DNA from: Ifrita kowaldi
Taxonomy: Eukaryota; Chordata; Aves; Passeriformes; Cinclosomatidae
Reading direction: 5' to 3'
DNA length: 64,000 bases
Assembly (NCBI GenBank): GCA_013398055.1
Contig: VZRS01014440.1
Span: forward strand, 124,001 to 188,000
Shown piece by piece: positions 25,319 through 36,952 of the stretch. Positions within the stretch are counted from its first letter, which is position 1, and every line of letters begins with the position of its first letter. Under the pieces are notes generated by a model, which had not been told where the DNA came from, ran no database searches, and saw nothing but the letters and a program-made list of their open reading frames with translations. The position numbers were made by a program, and so were the translations under genes.

Positions 25319-28300
25319 AATTTGCTCTCATATGCAAGACAAACTGTGGATACCTGTAAATGATGATAAGAATGAGATTTCAGAAGTAGCTCGTTGCAAA
25401 TCAACATGTCCAGATATAGCAAAAAGAAAATCACGATCTTTTGCAGTTACAACCCACAGAGGTATAAATACATATTGGTATGTATATGCAGTATGCATTG
25501 CATATAAATGCAATTCATATACATGCAAAAAAAAGCTCATTCTATCTAGATATCCATATATGAGTGTCCTTTTCAAAGGAAACTGGAGGACCAAACTGTA
25601 TCTAAATTGCGTGGAGCTTCAATGCACAAAACAGGCACCTTACCAGCCCAGGGGAACCTGCAATTTCCAGTTAGGAGAGGGGAAGCACTAGTCCCATATA
25701 GAATTGTTGTAACTCATTTCCCTTCCTGCAGGCAGCCAAGAAAGTCTGGTGCCGAGGTCTCATCCTACTGCTTTGATTTATCCTCTGCCCCTTTTGAGGC
25801 ATCAGATGGAGAACAATTCCTGTTCCACATTAAGCAGAGAGACTGCAATCCTGCACATCCTTCACACAAGACTTCACAAAATGATAAAGGCATATAGGAC
25901 CCTACATTCTTGTCTAGGTACTAGAAAGGCTCAATCCACAAATCAATTTCATTTTGCCTATCTACAGTGCTTACATTAAAAAAAAGTTTATAAAGCTCAT
26001 ATCAGAATATAGTGTTACAATGAATTTATGTTAGAACAAGAAAGATCAAGAGAAGACATTTGCATTTGCAGTGGCAAATAGTTTGTATGCCTCTTAATTT
26101 TCAAGAAAAAAAAATCATTCTAAGATCACTGAAGCTTTTGGGGTCATGGTAGAGCAAGAAACTGAATCCAGACTTTCTGCACCAGATGAGGAATATAATC
26201 AGTGGCCCTTCTCCCTCCATTGCCTGTTTTTGGAAGAGCACAACTAGCTTTCCAAGCCTTTGTATGGCTAAAAATCAGCACCTGGGCACACAAGGCAATT
26301 TGAGCCTCCATCTAGTTTTTCTTGCTTCTGACAATGATTTTGTTCCTCTTTTTTCAATAAATGGACAGAGCATGAACATGAGTTAGTTCACTTGGTTTCC
26401 AAATATAGAGCACATGGCTTTGGTTACCCTCAAGGTGTCAGCACAGATATGGAACAAAGTCCTTCAGCAATCCATCAATTTGTTTTAGAAATTGATTTTT
26501 ATTCTCTGTTCTTAACGTAAAGTTTTGACAGCAAAGCACCAAAAGTGTCATTCCCCAAAGTATTACTACCAAAAGGAGGAAAATTTATTGAGGTTTTCTC
26601 AGGATGTCTCTAATCATGCAAGCTAATACCTCATGTATGGAAAACTTCCAGCAAAGAAATGGGGAAATTTGCCTTCTACATAATGACACAAAAGTGATGT
26701 TTGGGATTCAACACTGGCATAGTTGAACTTCCAAATGTTATTTAATATAATAAAACGAGGCTCTAGAAATCAGAAGTGTGAATTTCAATTATTTTAATTA
26801 ATTTTTAAAAACTCAACACATATTAACAGCCTTTTGCCATAGAATGAAAGTGTGCACATTTACACCCACTGAGGATCCAATTTACATGAAACTTGGAATC
26901 ACAATGGGCACTTTTGGGGGCCTTATATAATTTTTATGAGGACATGTTAGTACATATAGACAAATCACAGTGCTATAGGAGGGTTTCAGTTGTAAAAATT
27001 CCCCTGCCTAAAGCAAATGGTCCACAAACAGTTACTGACATTCTTCCTGTGGTAGCTACTGAGTGTGCATCCATATTGCAAACAGTTTAGTCTTCTCCAA
27101 AAGCAACAGCCTTTCTTAGTGGGAAAATCAGCTGAGAACAAGAAAATCAAGAGATCAAGATCAGGTTCAAGTTTTGTGCAGTACAGATATGTCTAAAAGT
27201 TTACAGACCTTAAGAATTTTCCTAAAAGAACTGCAGACTTATATTTACTGAGTTTCAAATTTGTCTCTAAAGTGCAAAAAAAATTAGAGAGTTCTGATGA
27301 CCTAATTAAGTGCAATTCAGTTAATTTTATATGCTCAAGGCAGAACTCTCATTAAAAATATTTAAATGCCTCTGCTGGCCAAAACTTGTTACAAAAAGCT
27401 TCCAAAAATGCCAACATTTTAGTATTTTTTCTAATAAACAGGAAAACACAGCAATAACTATCTACTTACACTAGGCAAAGTGATGAGGCTGAGGCTCTTT
27501 TCAATTCAGATTACTTATATTGATATCCACTCCTGTTTATCTTCCAAAGTGAATTAAGAGAAGATATCCAAGGCCCTGCAATCTATGATATGACATGGGG
27601 AAAGTCCCACACAAGCAAGAGTTCTTGGCACAGCATTAGCCACACAAAAGGTGTTAAGGAAAAGCTCTACTTGAAAAGATTGATGCTGTCATGCAATTTA
27701 CTTCTTTGGTGGTGTGAACAGATCCTGACAATCTACATAGAATAAAACCACTATCCTTTCTGGGATCCTTTTTGCAATACACATTACCCCTGTTCTTGGA
27801 GTCACTAACACTCACTGCCCGTGTTGAGTCAAGCTTCTACACAGACAAAGACTCTTAAAAACAAATTCTGCTTAATCCATAAGAAGAATACAGTTTCTGT
27901 TTCATCAGTCATGGTGTCACAGCTCCATCTTTATTTTAGCCTAGACCTTGAAATTTGCAGGGTGCAAGCCACAGAAGTGGGGGTCAAGGAAGCATACTGA
28001 GGAGACTGAATGGGCTGAGAGAGGAAAGTGACATTTCAGGAGAAGAGGTAATTTTGCAGTAGCAGAGGTAATGTTCCTTTCTCTTTTGGAAAGTTTATTG
28101 CTGTTGTCTCTTGGGGGCTTAAAATCCGGAAAGCCTTTTTTTGCCATTAGCAGTTCCCAAAGTGCAGGAGTGTTGTTTCATTCATGTGAAATGCAGTAGG
28201 AGAGAGTGCAAATTGTCTACCTTTTTAAGGACTTTACAATAGTTTTCCATGGTTTAACAGAAATTGTTTTTCAGAGGGAGAAGAAGGGGAGTTGTTTGGC

Positions 28301-29239
28301 TTCAGCTTGAAACATAGTACTGAGCTTCACAGGAGAGAGGTCCTGAAAGTTTGTTCATGGAGTGCAAAACATAAAACCTGCTCCCCCAAGAAACCTTCTC
28401 TGGTGTACTTTAGCATCTGGGATCCTTACATTGAGCATGTATATGGAGCACATTGCCTGCTGATTCGGAAAATGAGGCCAGCCACCTTTTGGGATCTGCT
28501 TTCCAAGAAATCAGTCTCTCCTGGTACATCAGACTGGCAGGTGAGATAAGCCAAGACAGATCCAACAAGTCATCACAAGTATTCCTTTCCGAAACTTGCT
28601 TTCTGCTTTTACCAGGCAGAATCACAGTATCTTGAACTCCAGGATCAAGGTGCATGCCTCATCCAGTTCTGCTCACTAGAGAGAACACCTACCATGACCA
28701 TGCTTTTCTCCAGAGGGATGGGTTAGGAGCCGTTTTTAAATATGGCTTTTTTTCAAACTGTTGTTTTATAGCTTTAAATCACCCATGTCCAAGAATCATA
28801 TGAAACAGGCATTAAAAAAGAAAACAAAAGGTAGTTTTGTGCAAATCAGGGGAGTAAGTGTAATAACCTTCAAGCTCTTCATGTTGGTCAAGTGCACTGA
28901 AGAATAAAATGTTTAATGGAAAGCATTCTGGTCTATACCTGTGTGTCCTATCTTTAATGGTAATATCTGCCTCAACAATTCACAGAAAATATCCAAACTT
29001 TTGTTTAAGGGACACTGTCTCGTATGTAGGTCAGACTCTCCAGTGATTCTTTTTCCATGACTTTTCAGGAGATGGCTAAGAGGTTTTATCCTTTCACTTT
29101 ATACCTAAGAGCATCATGTTCTACAGATTCATATTCTGAAAGATGCAGTGATTCACATATAAGTGGAAAAAAATGAGAATAAAGTAATTGCTCTGTGAGA
29201 TTCAAATATAAAAGCAAGAGCAAAAGCTGGTTTTTCTTT

Positions 29240-29333
29240 GTTTTAGCAACAAACTGACTACCATAATAAAAAAGAAAAGAAATAATGTTTTAGCAGCAAA
29301 CTGACTACCACAATAAAAAAGAATAGAAATGAT
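29240..29333. repeat. 47-bp tandem duplication, two copies
   Basis: Two adjacent 47-bp copies (29,240-29,286 and 29,287-29,333) beginning GTTTTAGCA.CAAACTGACT and differing at a handful of positions. The divergence shows that the duplication is not very recent. There are only two units and no spacers, so it is not a CRISPR-like array. Confidence 0.9.
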
Positions 29334-32300
29334 ATTGGGATGTCAGGAGGATAAAGAGACTTTTATGGGACTTCAGGAAAATTAATTGTATCAATTTAGC
29401 AGTGCTGAATACCTAATAATGGTGAGCAGCTGAGAGTGACTCAGCATTGCATCAAGTATGCCTATTCTCTCAGGAAGTGTTTCAATTCAACATGAGAAGC
29501 AGACTGTAACTTTTTTTGTGATTGACAATGACTAAGACGCATGTAAGATGCTAGAGGATTGAGTCATTCTCCTTGCATTTCTCCAAGTGATAGCAGAAGA
29601 AATAATTCAAGGAAATAGACTAGCCAGTTTCTCAAATTGAAGCCAATATTTTTTAAGACTTGAAGTGGTTTTCTAAATTCCTACTTTGTTTTTGCTGCCC
29701 TTTTTATTTCCAGAAGGCAATTAGTTGTTGCTGGCATCCCTTCTCCAGAGCATGTTCCACAGACCTGCAAGCTGTTGCTAGCTCTGGTGCCATCAGAAAA
29801 GCTTTGCCTGCTTCTGCGTTTCTCTGCACAAGGTGCCACAATTCCAGGAACACTGCTGATTCCCCAGAGTTTGTGTCTGTCCTGATAGGTAATGTCACTT
29901 TTACAAAAATGAGCTTTGATTTTTTGACAACTTTTAAGCCCCCATTGTAGCCAGCTGCTGCAGCCTCCTGATTACCAGAAATTGCTCTTGTATATGATTG
30001 AAAGTCCCAACAGAAAGAATAAAAAGCTACAGTGTTCTGGCTAGAAAAAAAAAATTGGGCAGAAACAATCCTAGGAGACAGAAACAACTTCTGTTTACTC
30101 TGTGAGCTTAGACTGCTCACTGAGATGATCCTCCTGAGACGTCTTGGGGGACAATTCTACTCTGAGAAACACAGCAACAGATTTTTTTAAAATTCACAAT
30201 TAATTAACGAAATATTGAAAAGTGCATGGTTGTGGTTCTGCAACAATTTCCAAATGCCGTTTCGTTCATATTTCTGCAAAGATCACAGCGAGATGTAGGA
30301 CACACCACTCATCACTATTTAATCTGAATCAATGGAGCTCTTGTTTGTAAAGAATGTGAAGTCTATCTTAACATCAAACATGCTGATAGGAGTTCTAAAA
30401 GCTGAATTGTCATGTAAAAATTAGTAGACAACATTTGAACACACTACACCATTTATTCTATTTTCCAAAAAAAGCATCATGCAGTCACTAAAGTAAGTCT
30501 AAGTGAAGAAACCCATAACCACTTACATAAATACACTATTACTGGATCCAGTCTTGTAGCCCCATGAACTATATTGGCACTATATTGTAAACGAAAGACA
30601 AACTCCAGTAAGGATACTTTAAGTCTCATAAACTTTTGAATTTGAAGGAAGAATTTGATTTAAAGTGACAACACAAGTACTAACACCAGAACATTCAGAG
30701 TTTAACTTAGATGACAGCAACTGAACATAAAACCACACAGAACTTTAAAATATTAATAGGTATTCATGCTGCCTGCATTGAACATTACAAGTCCTACCAA
30801 TCCAGACAGCTTTAAAAAGCCTTTATCATTCCTTTAACCCCTAGGAATCCATGTGTGCATGTGTTTATATGGTGTTCCTAAGTAGTGTGCATGCTCATGT
30901 CTTAACTTCAGCCTCAAAGTCACTGCTCAAATGCACATCTGTGTTGTCAGTGGTCACAGGTCTCTCGTTTCCAGTCACATCTACCCACTGGGCAGCTACA
31001 GACTGCACTAAGTTGAGGCGCTGGTGGCAAATCAGCGATTCCTTCTCCACTGTAAATTGCTCCATTACAAGCAATGCAACAAAACTTATTAGGACATGTA
31101 GAACTTACCTGAATATTTGTAGATCTCTTTCATGTGCCTCCAACCACTGAGTTTTCTTTTTACTGACCTTTTTCACTGCTAGTTAATCCGCATGCTAGTT
31201 CTCAACGTGCTGCAAAGAGTAGGCTCTGGTTTTCTGAATCTAAGCTTTGGATTCATAACAACTATTCTGGATACATAAAAGAGCAATAAAAGGAGTATTC
31301 TAGGAATTTTTTTCCCTCTGCTTTTCTCTGGCTGCTTAGTCACATCTGTTCTGTGTCCTGGATGTTCATGTGATTGTTGTCTTTTCAGCATCAATACGTA
31401 GTCTGCCTGTCAGAGGTTCCCTGACTGCGTTTCCTCCACTCTTCCACCTTTTGAAGTCCAAGGACTTCCAGAGCACCTGGCTACAGAGATCTGATTAGAG
31501 GGAAACACAGGTTCCTGCAGACCTAAAATAACCCAGTGAAGGAAAAAAGAAGCATGGCTGAAGGCCAACAAGGATTAGGTAATGTATGTTTTACTGTCAG
31601 GGAGTTCTATGTTGTGTGACTGCTCTATCTCAGCTTGGAGAGGTTGTCACATGCAGTCAGCACCAGCTGGTCTTCTGTTGGTGTTTCTGACAGCAGCCTT
31701 TTGAAGATATTCCCAGTGAACTCTGAGGCAGAGACATTTTCCCTCATGTGGTTGCATTCTCCTTTGTGACATTTTAACTTCTGTAGAGGTAAAACAAGGA
31801 AAAATTGATATTCCATATTTCACACCTGCAGCCACGCTGAACTGAAAATTTCTCTTGAAACACAAGGAGGTGTAACAATAAAGATGCTCCACTACTGCTG
31901 CCCATAAGCTCATTGGCAAACAATTCTGACCCTCTCCTAAAACCAGTGTTACTCAGGTCACTGATAGTTATTCCTGAGCTGCACTGATTGTATGAGTCAC
32001 GTCTCTGTCAGCACAGCTACTGTCATAACCGGTAGTGGTGCCTGTTCCTGGTGCTATGACAAGCTACGCAACACAGATGATTTTCACATCTCTAACACAC
32101 ATACCTTGTTTTTTGTGCAATGCCAGCCCATTTTTTTATTTCACAGGAGCAGCTCCAAGCTAATGAGCATAGCAGGGCACTATTGCGTACATATACATTT
32201 GTTTATAGCATGTTAGCACAGTCAATAGGCACTGCAGCCAGGCCTCCCATTCTTTTATCACATACTTAGTTTCACCCAAATTTACCATCTTCAAAAGCCT

Positions 32301-32480
32301 TAATTTTTCCCAATCAACGTCTTTGCCTTTTCAGAGTACTGCAAGCAGATCAGATGAATTCATCCTTTGAATCACTCTAGAGAATTAGTGTGCACAGACC
32401 AAAAGTTCAGTGCAAGTTAGATTTTCCATGTGATTTATCGTGATTGGAGATTATTGAGGGACCTCTAATTTTTTGCAGTG

Positions 32481-32514
32481 TTTGCCCTGCAGCACTGTTT
32501 GCCCTGCAGCACTG
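32481..32514. repeat. 17-bp tandem duplication (TTTGCCCTGCAGCACTG)x2
   Basis: Two exact head-to-tail copies, each containing a PstI-type CTGCAG palindrome, followed by a partial TTGTTTGC. Exact identity suggests recent slippage. Confidence 0.9.
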
Positions 32515-33245
32515 TTGTTTGCTATGCACTAAATTTATTCCAAGTCCTGAAGTGGACCACATTGTGATTCTCTAGACCTTGGTGTCTTCATATGTTGAGG
32601 AAGGGTCTCTCTGGAGCTCTTCATATCATTCCAATAGATGTGAAAGGTGTCTTCATCACATCTAAAACTTCTCATTTCCTTGCCAGTGGGTCTGCAAACA
32701 GTCTGATGTTTGTAAGGACCATTTTGTCATGTTTGATCATGAACTGTGCAATAGTAGCATGAAGCTGTCAGTCACTTCATTGATAAATATTTCTTGGTGA
32801 GTTCTATGTCACATATACCATACAGTAATAGCTGATACCTTTGAAAGAACACCAAATTTCTATTTATTTCTCCTTTGAAACATACATAAAAGGCAATCTT
32901 ACCTAGTCTGACTTTTGCAAGTTTTGAATCTCATGTGTTAAATTACTTACAAATTCATTCCTGTTTTCCTGAGGAAGTTAACTCTCCCAGACTTGTTTCT
33001 AGATTCAGCATGACAGGGTTTGAGATATATTTTGGTCCTATCAATACAGAGTTTATCGAATGTCATTTTGATATATATAGAGAGAGATCTATGTATGGAA
33101 AACATTCATCATTCACAGCAATTCTGCTTCTTATTAATGTTTTGCAACAAAATGTACAGGTCTGTTATGATACCAATACTAAAAGCAGTCAGACTCTGAA
33201 AGCTATTATTTAAAATGCTACTTATTAGAGCTAACATTTCCAGGA

Positions 33246-34690
33246 GAGAATAGCATAGACAATCATACGATCGTTTAGGTTGGAAAATACCTCTAAGATC
33301 ATCAGGTCTAAATATTACCCAAGCACTGCCAAGTCCATCACTAAACCATAACCCTAAGCACCACATCTATATGTCTTTCTAATGCCTCAAGGGATGGTGA
33401 CTCAGCCACTTCCCTGGACAGCCTGTTCCAGTGCTTGGCAATCCTTTTGGTGAAGAAATTTTCCCTACTACCCAATCTGAATTTCCCCTGCACAACTTGA
33501 AGCCATTTCCTCTCATCTTGTCACTTGTTACCTGGAAGAAGGGATTGACCCCATCTGTCTACAACCTCCTGTCAGGTCATTGTAGAGAGTGGTAAGGTCT
33601 CCCCTGAGCCTCCTTTTCCCCAGTCTAAACCCCAGCTGCCTCAGCCACTCCACATCAGACTTGTGTGCCAGACCCTTCACTAGTTCTGTTGCCCTTCTCT
33701 GGACACATTTCAGCACCCCAATGTTTTTCTTGAAACATTGTATGTTTAAAGAAAACAGGTGATCCTGCAGCTTCCCCACAATGACTGTCTCACTGTGCCC
33801 ACCCCAGGTCAGGGGACACGGTTGATCACAGACTAATATGGGCGATTGCACATTGTGTGTCTGATGGACAAACTGCTATGGTAATTGCCTATCCACATAC
33901 TGTACACACAGTATCACCTGCCCAGAACTGGATACAGCACTCAAGGTTTGACCTCAGTCAAGAAAGGGGTTGTGGGTTACAATTCCTTCCTTGGTCCTGC
34001 TGGCCACACTATTCTTCATACAAGCCAGGATGCCATTGGTCTTCTTGGCCACCTGGCCACACTGCTGGCTCACGTTCAGCTGGCTGTCTACCAGCATCTC
34101 CAGCTTCCTTTTCCTCTGAACTGCTTCCCAGCCACTCTTCCCCAAGCCTGTAGTGCTTGGGTTGTTGTGACCCAAGGAAAGGACCCAGCACTTTGCTTTC
34201 TTTAACCTCATACAAGTGTCCTTGGCCCATTGATCCAGCCTGTCCAAATCCCTCTGCAGAGCCTTGCTGCCTTCCATGAGACCAACAATCCTGCCAACTT
34301 GGTGTCATTTGAGAACTTACTGAAGGTGCCCTTGATCCTCACATCCATATTACCAATAAAAGATATTATACAGGACTGGCCCCGATACTTTGGGAGCCCT
34401 TGTGAGCACCATTAGTTACTGGTCATCAATTGTATTTATCTCCATTTACCACTACTCTTTGGGCTGAGATATCCAGCCAGTTTTTCACCCAGGGAAGACC
34501 ACACCTATCCATGTCATAAGCAGCTAATTTCTGCTTGAGAATGATGTGGAAGACAGTGTCAAAGACTACTAAAATCTAGGTAGAAAACATCCACAGTCTT
34601 CCCCTCATCCACTCAATGGGTCACCTTGTCATAGAAGGAGGTCAGGTAGGTCAAGCAGCACCTGCTTTCACATATCCATGCTGGCTGGGA
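33246..34690 (-). mobile_element. CR1 LINE, 5'-truncated, interrupted
   Basis: The plus strand starts with the antisense CR1 3' end ('aatcatacgatcgtttaggttgg', 'cctctaagatcatcagg' region) and continues through the antisense of the reverse-transcriptase C-terminal part to 'atccatgctggctgg'. The minus strand still shows CR1 protein landmarks. In 33,954-34,277 these are 'ALQRDLDRLDQWA', 'CWVLSLGHNNP' and 'SQQCGQVAKKTNGILAC'. In 33,528-33,730 they are 'VQRRATELVKGL', 'RLGKRRLRGDL' and 'LYNDLTGGC'. Both strands are open around 34.0-34.2 kb by accident. CR1 retrotransposes through target-primed reverse transcription and usually leaves 5'-truncated copies, as here. The element is broken by a 165-bp insertion at 33,756-33,920 (perhaps from about 33,740) and by mutations, so it is inactive. 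Confidence 0.93.
33756..33920 (-). repeat. 165-bp insertion in CR1; inverted copy of 36,796-36,952
   Basis: CR1 sequence stops near 'ttcttgaaacattg' and resumes at 'cccagaactggatacagc'. The DNA between is foreign to CR1. Bases 33,756-33,912 are, by my letter-by-letter reading, identical to the reverse complement of 36,796-36,952 (157 bp). The insert is bounded by an 8-bp inverted repeat, CAGGTGAT at the left and ATCACCTG at the right (33,913-33,920). Only the left one belongs to the shared 157 bp. I see no target-site duplication and cannot assign the segment to a known transposon. Confidence 0.85.
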
Positions 34691-34840
34691 GGTTCACAGT
34701 CTTGCATCCCTTTAGATGGGAACACTCCGCTATAGAGCAATCTAAAAAGACTGTTAGGTGCTCCTTCTTTTTTCATGTGTGTTCACTTGCAAATGTTTGG
34801 AGTATCCACAGATCCCAGTTTCCATTGTTTCATCTCTTTT

Positions 34841-34861
34841 GGGGGGGAGGGGTGGGGAGGG
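34841..34861 (+). repeat. G-quadruplex-forming motif
   Basis: Four G runs separated by single bases (G7-A-G4-T-G4-A-G3). This matches the strict intramolecular G-quadruplex pattern, with one-base loops that are known to favour very stable parallel folds. It lies about 150 bp beyond the 5'-truncated end of the CR1 copy. No promoter evidence accompanies it. Confidence 0.85.
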
Positions 34862-35676
34862 AAGTGATTTCATATCCTCAGACTGCAGTATTAGCTAACA
34901 AAAAAAAAATCAAGTAACTTATTAAGACTTTGGGAATAACTTCCTAAGTCAGAAAGAACTTTCTTCTCCATCAAAGACAGTAATGTAATGTAGGACTTAA
35001 AAAGTAGATAAGTATATAATCTGTAATATCATGTTTCACAATGATATCTCTTCTTCATAGGCTCCGAATCAATTACAATGCATAATCAAGTTGCCAGAGA
35101 AATGGAAAAGTTATCTGCAGGTGATGGTTAGAAGCTCAAGCAAAGATGTTCTCACGGTCTTGATTCCAAATATGAGGCTGCAAATGTCAGCTGTAGGATT
35201 TGTCTAACCTTTGGACTGCAGTGAATTGATAGAGGTGTTGAGATTAGTCAGATAATAAGGAGAGAATGTACATGGCTTGTGTGGCCACATCAAGCTGATG
35301 ATAGGGAATAAAAACACATTTTAGGAAAAGATTGTGTCATTCCAGCAGTGACGCAATGCTCATATGCAGTGAAAAACCCATTCATACAAGTGAGAAAATG
35401 TTCAGAAAGGGTTCAATCTGAGCCATTAAAACCATAAGCAAACTTGAGCCAGCAGCAGAAGGAATGCCCTGGGCAGTGCAGAAGTTAAAACATTCACATT
35501 TCGAAACAGTAAGTGCAACATTTGGTTAAGAACAAGGACACTAACAGGAAATGGCACACATGGACTACTTGCAAAAAAGTACTGAAATGTCTCAGCCTTG
35601 TCTGTACTTACTGAAGATTGTCTAGCATCATGAATTGTTATCTGCCCCCTTTTCAGTTAAAAAAAAAAAAAGGAGA

Positions 35677-35756
35677 AAATACAAATTTGCAATTACTTTC
35701 CAAGCAGCACTGCACCAGAGAGAGACAGCAGTTAAACAAAAGCCCTGTTCCCTGAG
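35677..35756 (+). repeat. Left copy of 80-bp direct duplication beside gap
   Basis: Identical by eye to 35,846-35,925 (offset 169 bp). The next bases, up to the Ns, resemble but do not match the sequence after the right copy, as expected of a low-quality contig end. Confidence 0.9.
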
Positions 35757-35768
35757 ATTAAGAATAAT

Positions 35769-35845
35769 NNNNNNNNNNNNNNNNNNNNNNNNNNNNNNNN
35801 NNNNNNNNNNNNNNNNNNNNNNNNNNNNNNNNNNNNNNNNNNNNN
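35769..35845. other. Assembly gap (77 N)
   Basis: A run of 77 unknown bases. It is flanked on both sides by the same 80-bp sequence, so the gap probably marks two contig ends that overlap but were not merged, or a real tandem duplication that could not be resolved. Confidence 0.98.
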
Positions 35846-35925
35846 AAATACAAATTTGCAATTACTTTCCAAGCAGCACTGCACCAGAGAGAGACAGCAG
35901 TTAAACAAAAGCCCTGTTCCCTGAG
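35846..35925 (+). repeat. Right copy of 80-bp direct duplication beside gap
   Basis: Begins at the first known base after the Ns and repeats 35,677-35,756 exactly, as far as I can read. It then continues into unique sequence. Confidence 0.9.
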
Positions 35926-36795
35926 TTAGTAAGAATGATGCTGGTAACCTAGAGAAACACACGACTGTGTGACACCCATGCAGCCCTTGGAGATACACTG
36001 CAAGGAACTCAGTCAATGAGTGCAAGAAACATTCACCATGAGCTGACAAAAAGCATTCACAGAAACAAAATAGAGCCATGGGCCTTCCCAGAAGGCAAAG
36101 CAACTGCCAAAAGATGGTGAGAAAAATGAGAAGCGACTAAAACATAGTAATGCCTTTCTGATCAGAGATATGCATAACTCACCCTTTTGTCCTCCCTCAC
36201 TATCTTTCTCAGAATTCCTAAATACAGCACACCACACTTTCCTTCTTTGCCCACATACTTTGTTTTTTCTCATTCTGACCTCACTTCTTTTGCTTTCTCT
36301 GGCAGAGATATTTTTTGTCCTACACTCTGTTACTGTACAGAAATGAAGTCCTGATGTACATAGGCTAGATCCTGTTTTGACAGAAGAGTTGCTGATGCCT
36401 CTCCTTGGGCATGCCCTGACAGAAAGCAGGTGGATTTAGCCTGACTCAAATCCTTTTTACAGCAGCCCATGATCAGACCTGAATAATTTTCGGGGAGGGA
36501 AAAATAACCCCAAGAACCATTCTTTTTAAAATTTTACAAAAAAAATTGCATGTGGACAGAAACCACTTCTGGACCAGACAAAAGTTTCTGAATGTTATCA
36601 GACATTAAAACCAGGATATTAGAATATAAACATGATATAACCTCAGACCTGTGACCATAATAAGCTATTCTGGCATCCAGAAAGGCAAGGTATCAACCTT
36701 TTACATCTATAACTGTATGTACAAATATATATGAATTTCTGTCTCTAAGCCTTCTCCGTCCAGAGTCTTGATTGCTCATCAGAAATCTATCATTC

Positions 36796-36952
36796 ACTGT
36801 GTGTACAGTATGTGGATAGGCAATTACCATAGCAGTTTGTCCATCAGACACACAATGTGCAATCGCCCATATTAGTCTGTGATCAACCGTGTCCCCTGAC
36901 CTGGGGTGGGCACAGTGAGACAGTCATTGTGGGGAAGCTGCAGGATCACCTG
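36796..36952 (+). repeat. 157-bp inverted copy of the CR1 insertion
   Basis: Runs from ACTGTGTGTACAG to GGATCACCTG and is the exact reverse complement of 33,756-33,912 by eye. Its flanks are unrelated to CR1, so this may be the source copy and the one at 33.8 kb the derived one. It lacks the extra terminal 8 bp found in the other copy. No known repeat family or gene is recognised in it. Confidence 0.88.

Larger units (their letters stand above)
19291..33245. other. Long non-coding stretch
   Basis: About 14 kb of AT-rich DNA with no recognisable gene. The only items I can support are a small CR1 scrap at 20.3 kb, an (AT)n run at 21.4 kb, small palindromes, a 47-bp tandem duplication at 29.2 kb and a 17-bp one at 32.5 kb. 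Open frames reach 145 codons (24,881-25,318) but have no known domain. The sequence around 19.56-19.61 kb faintly resembles a MIR core, too weakly to call. Confidence 0.7.

Noticed and set aside
33857..34205. Plus-strand frames of 98 and 106 codons
   Set aside because: They are shadows of the minus-strand CR1 reverse-transcriptase C-terminal region, whose own landmarks are clear.
35628..36103. Open frames crossing the N run
   Set aside because: They are open only because unknown bases are translated as X. The flanking duplicated sequence shows the same residues on both sides of the gap.
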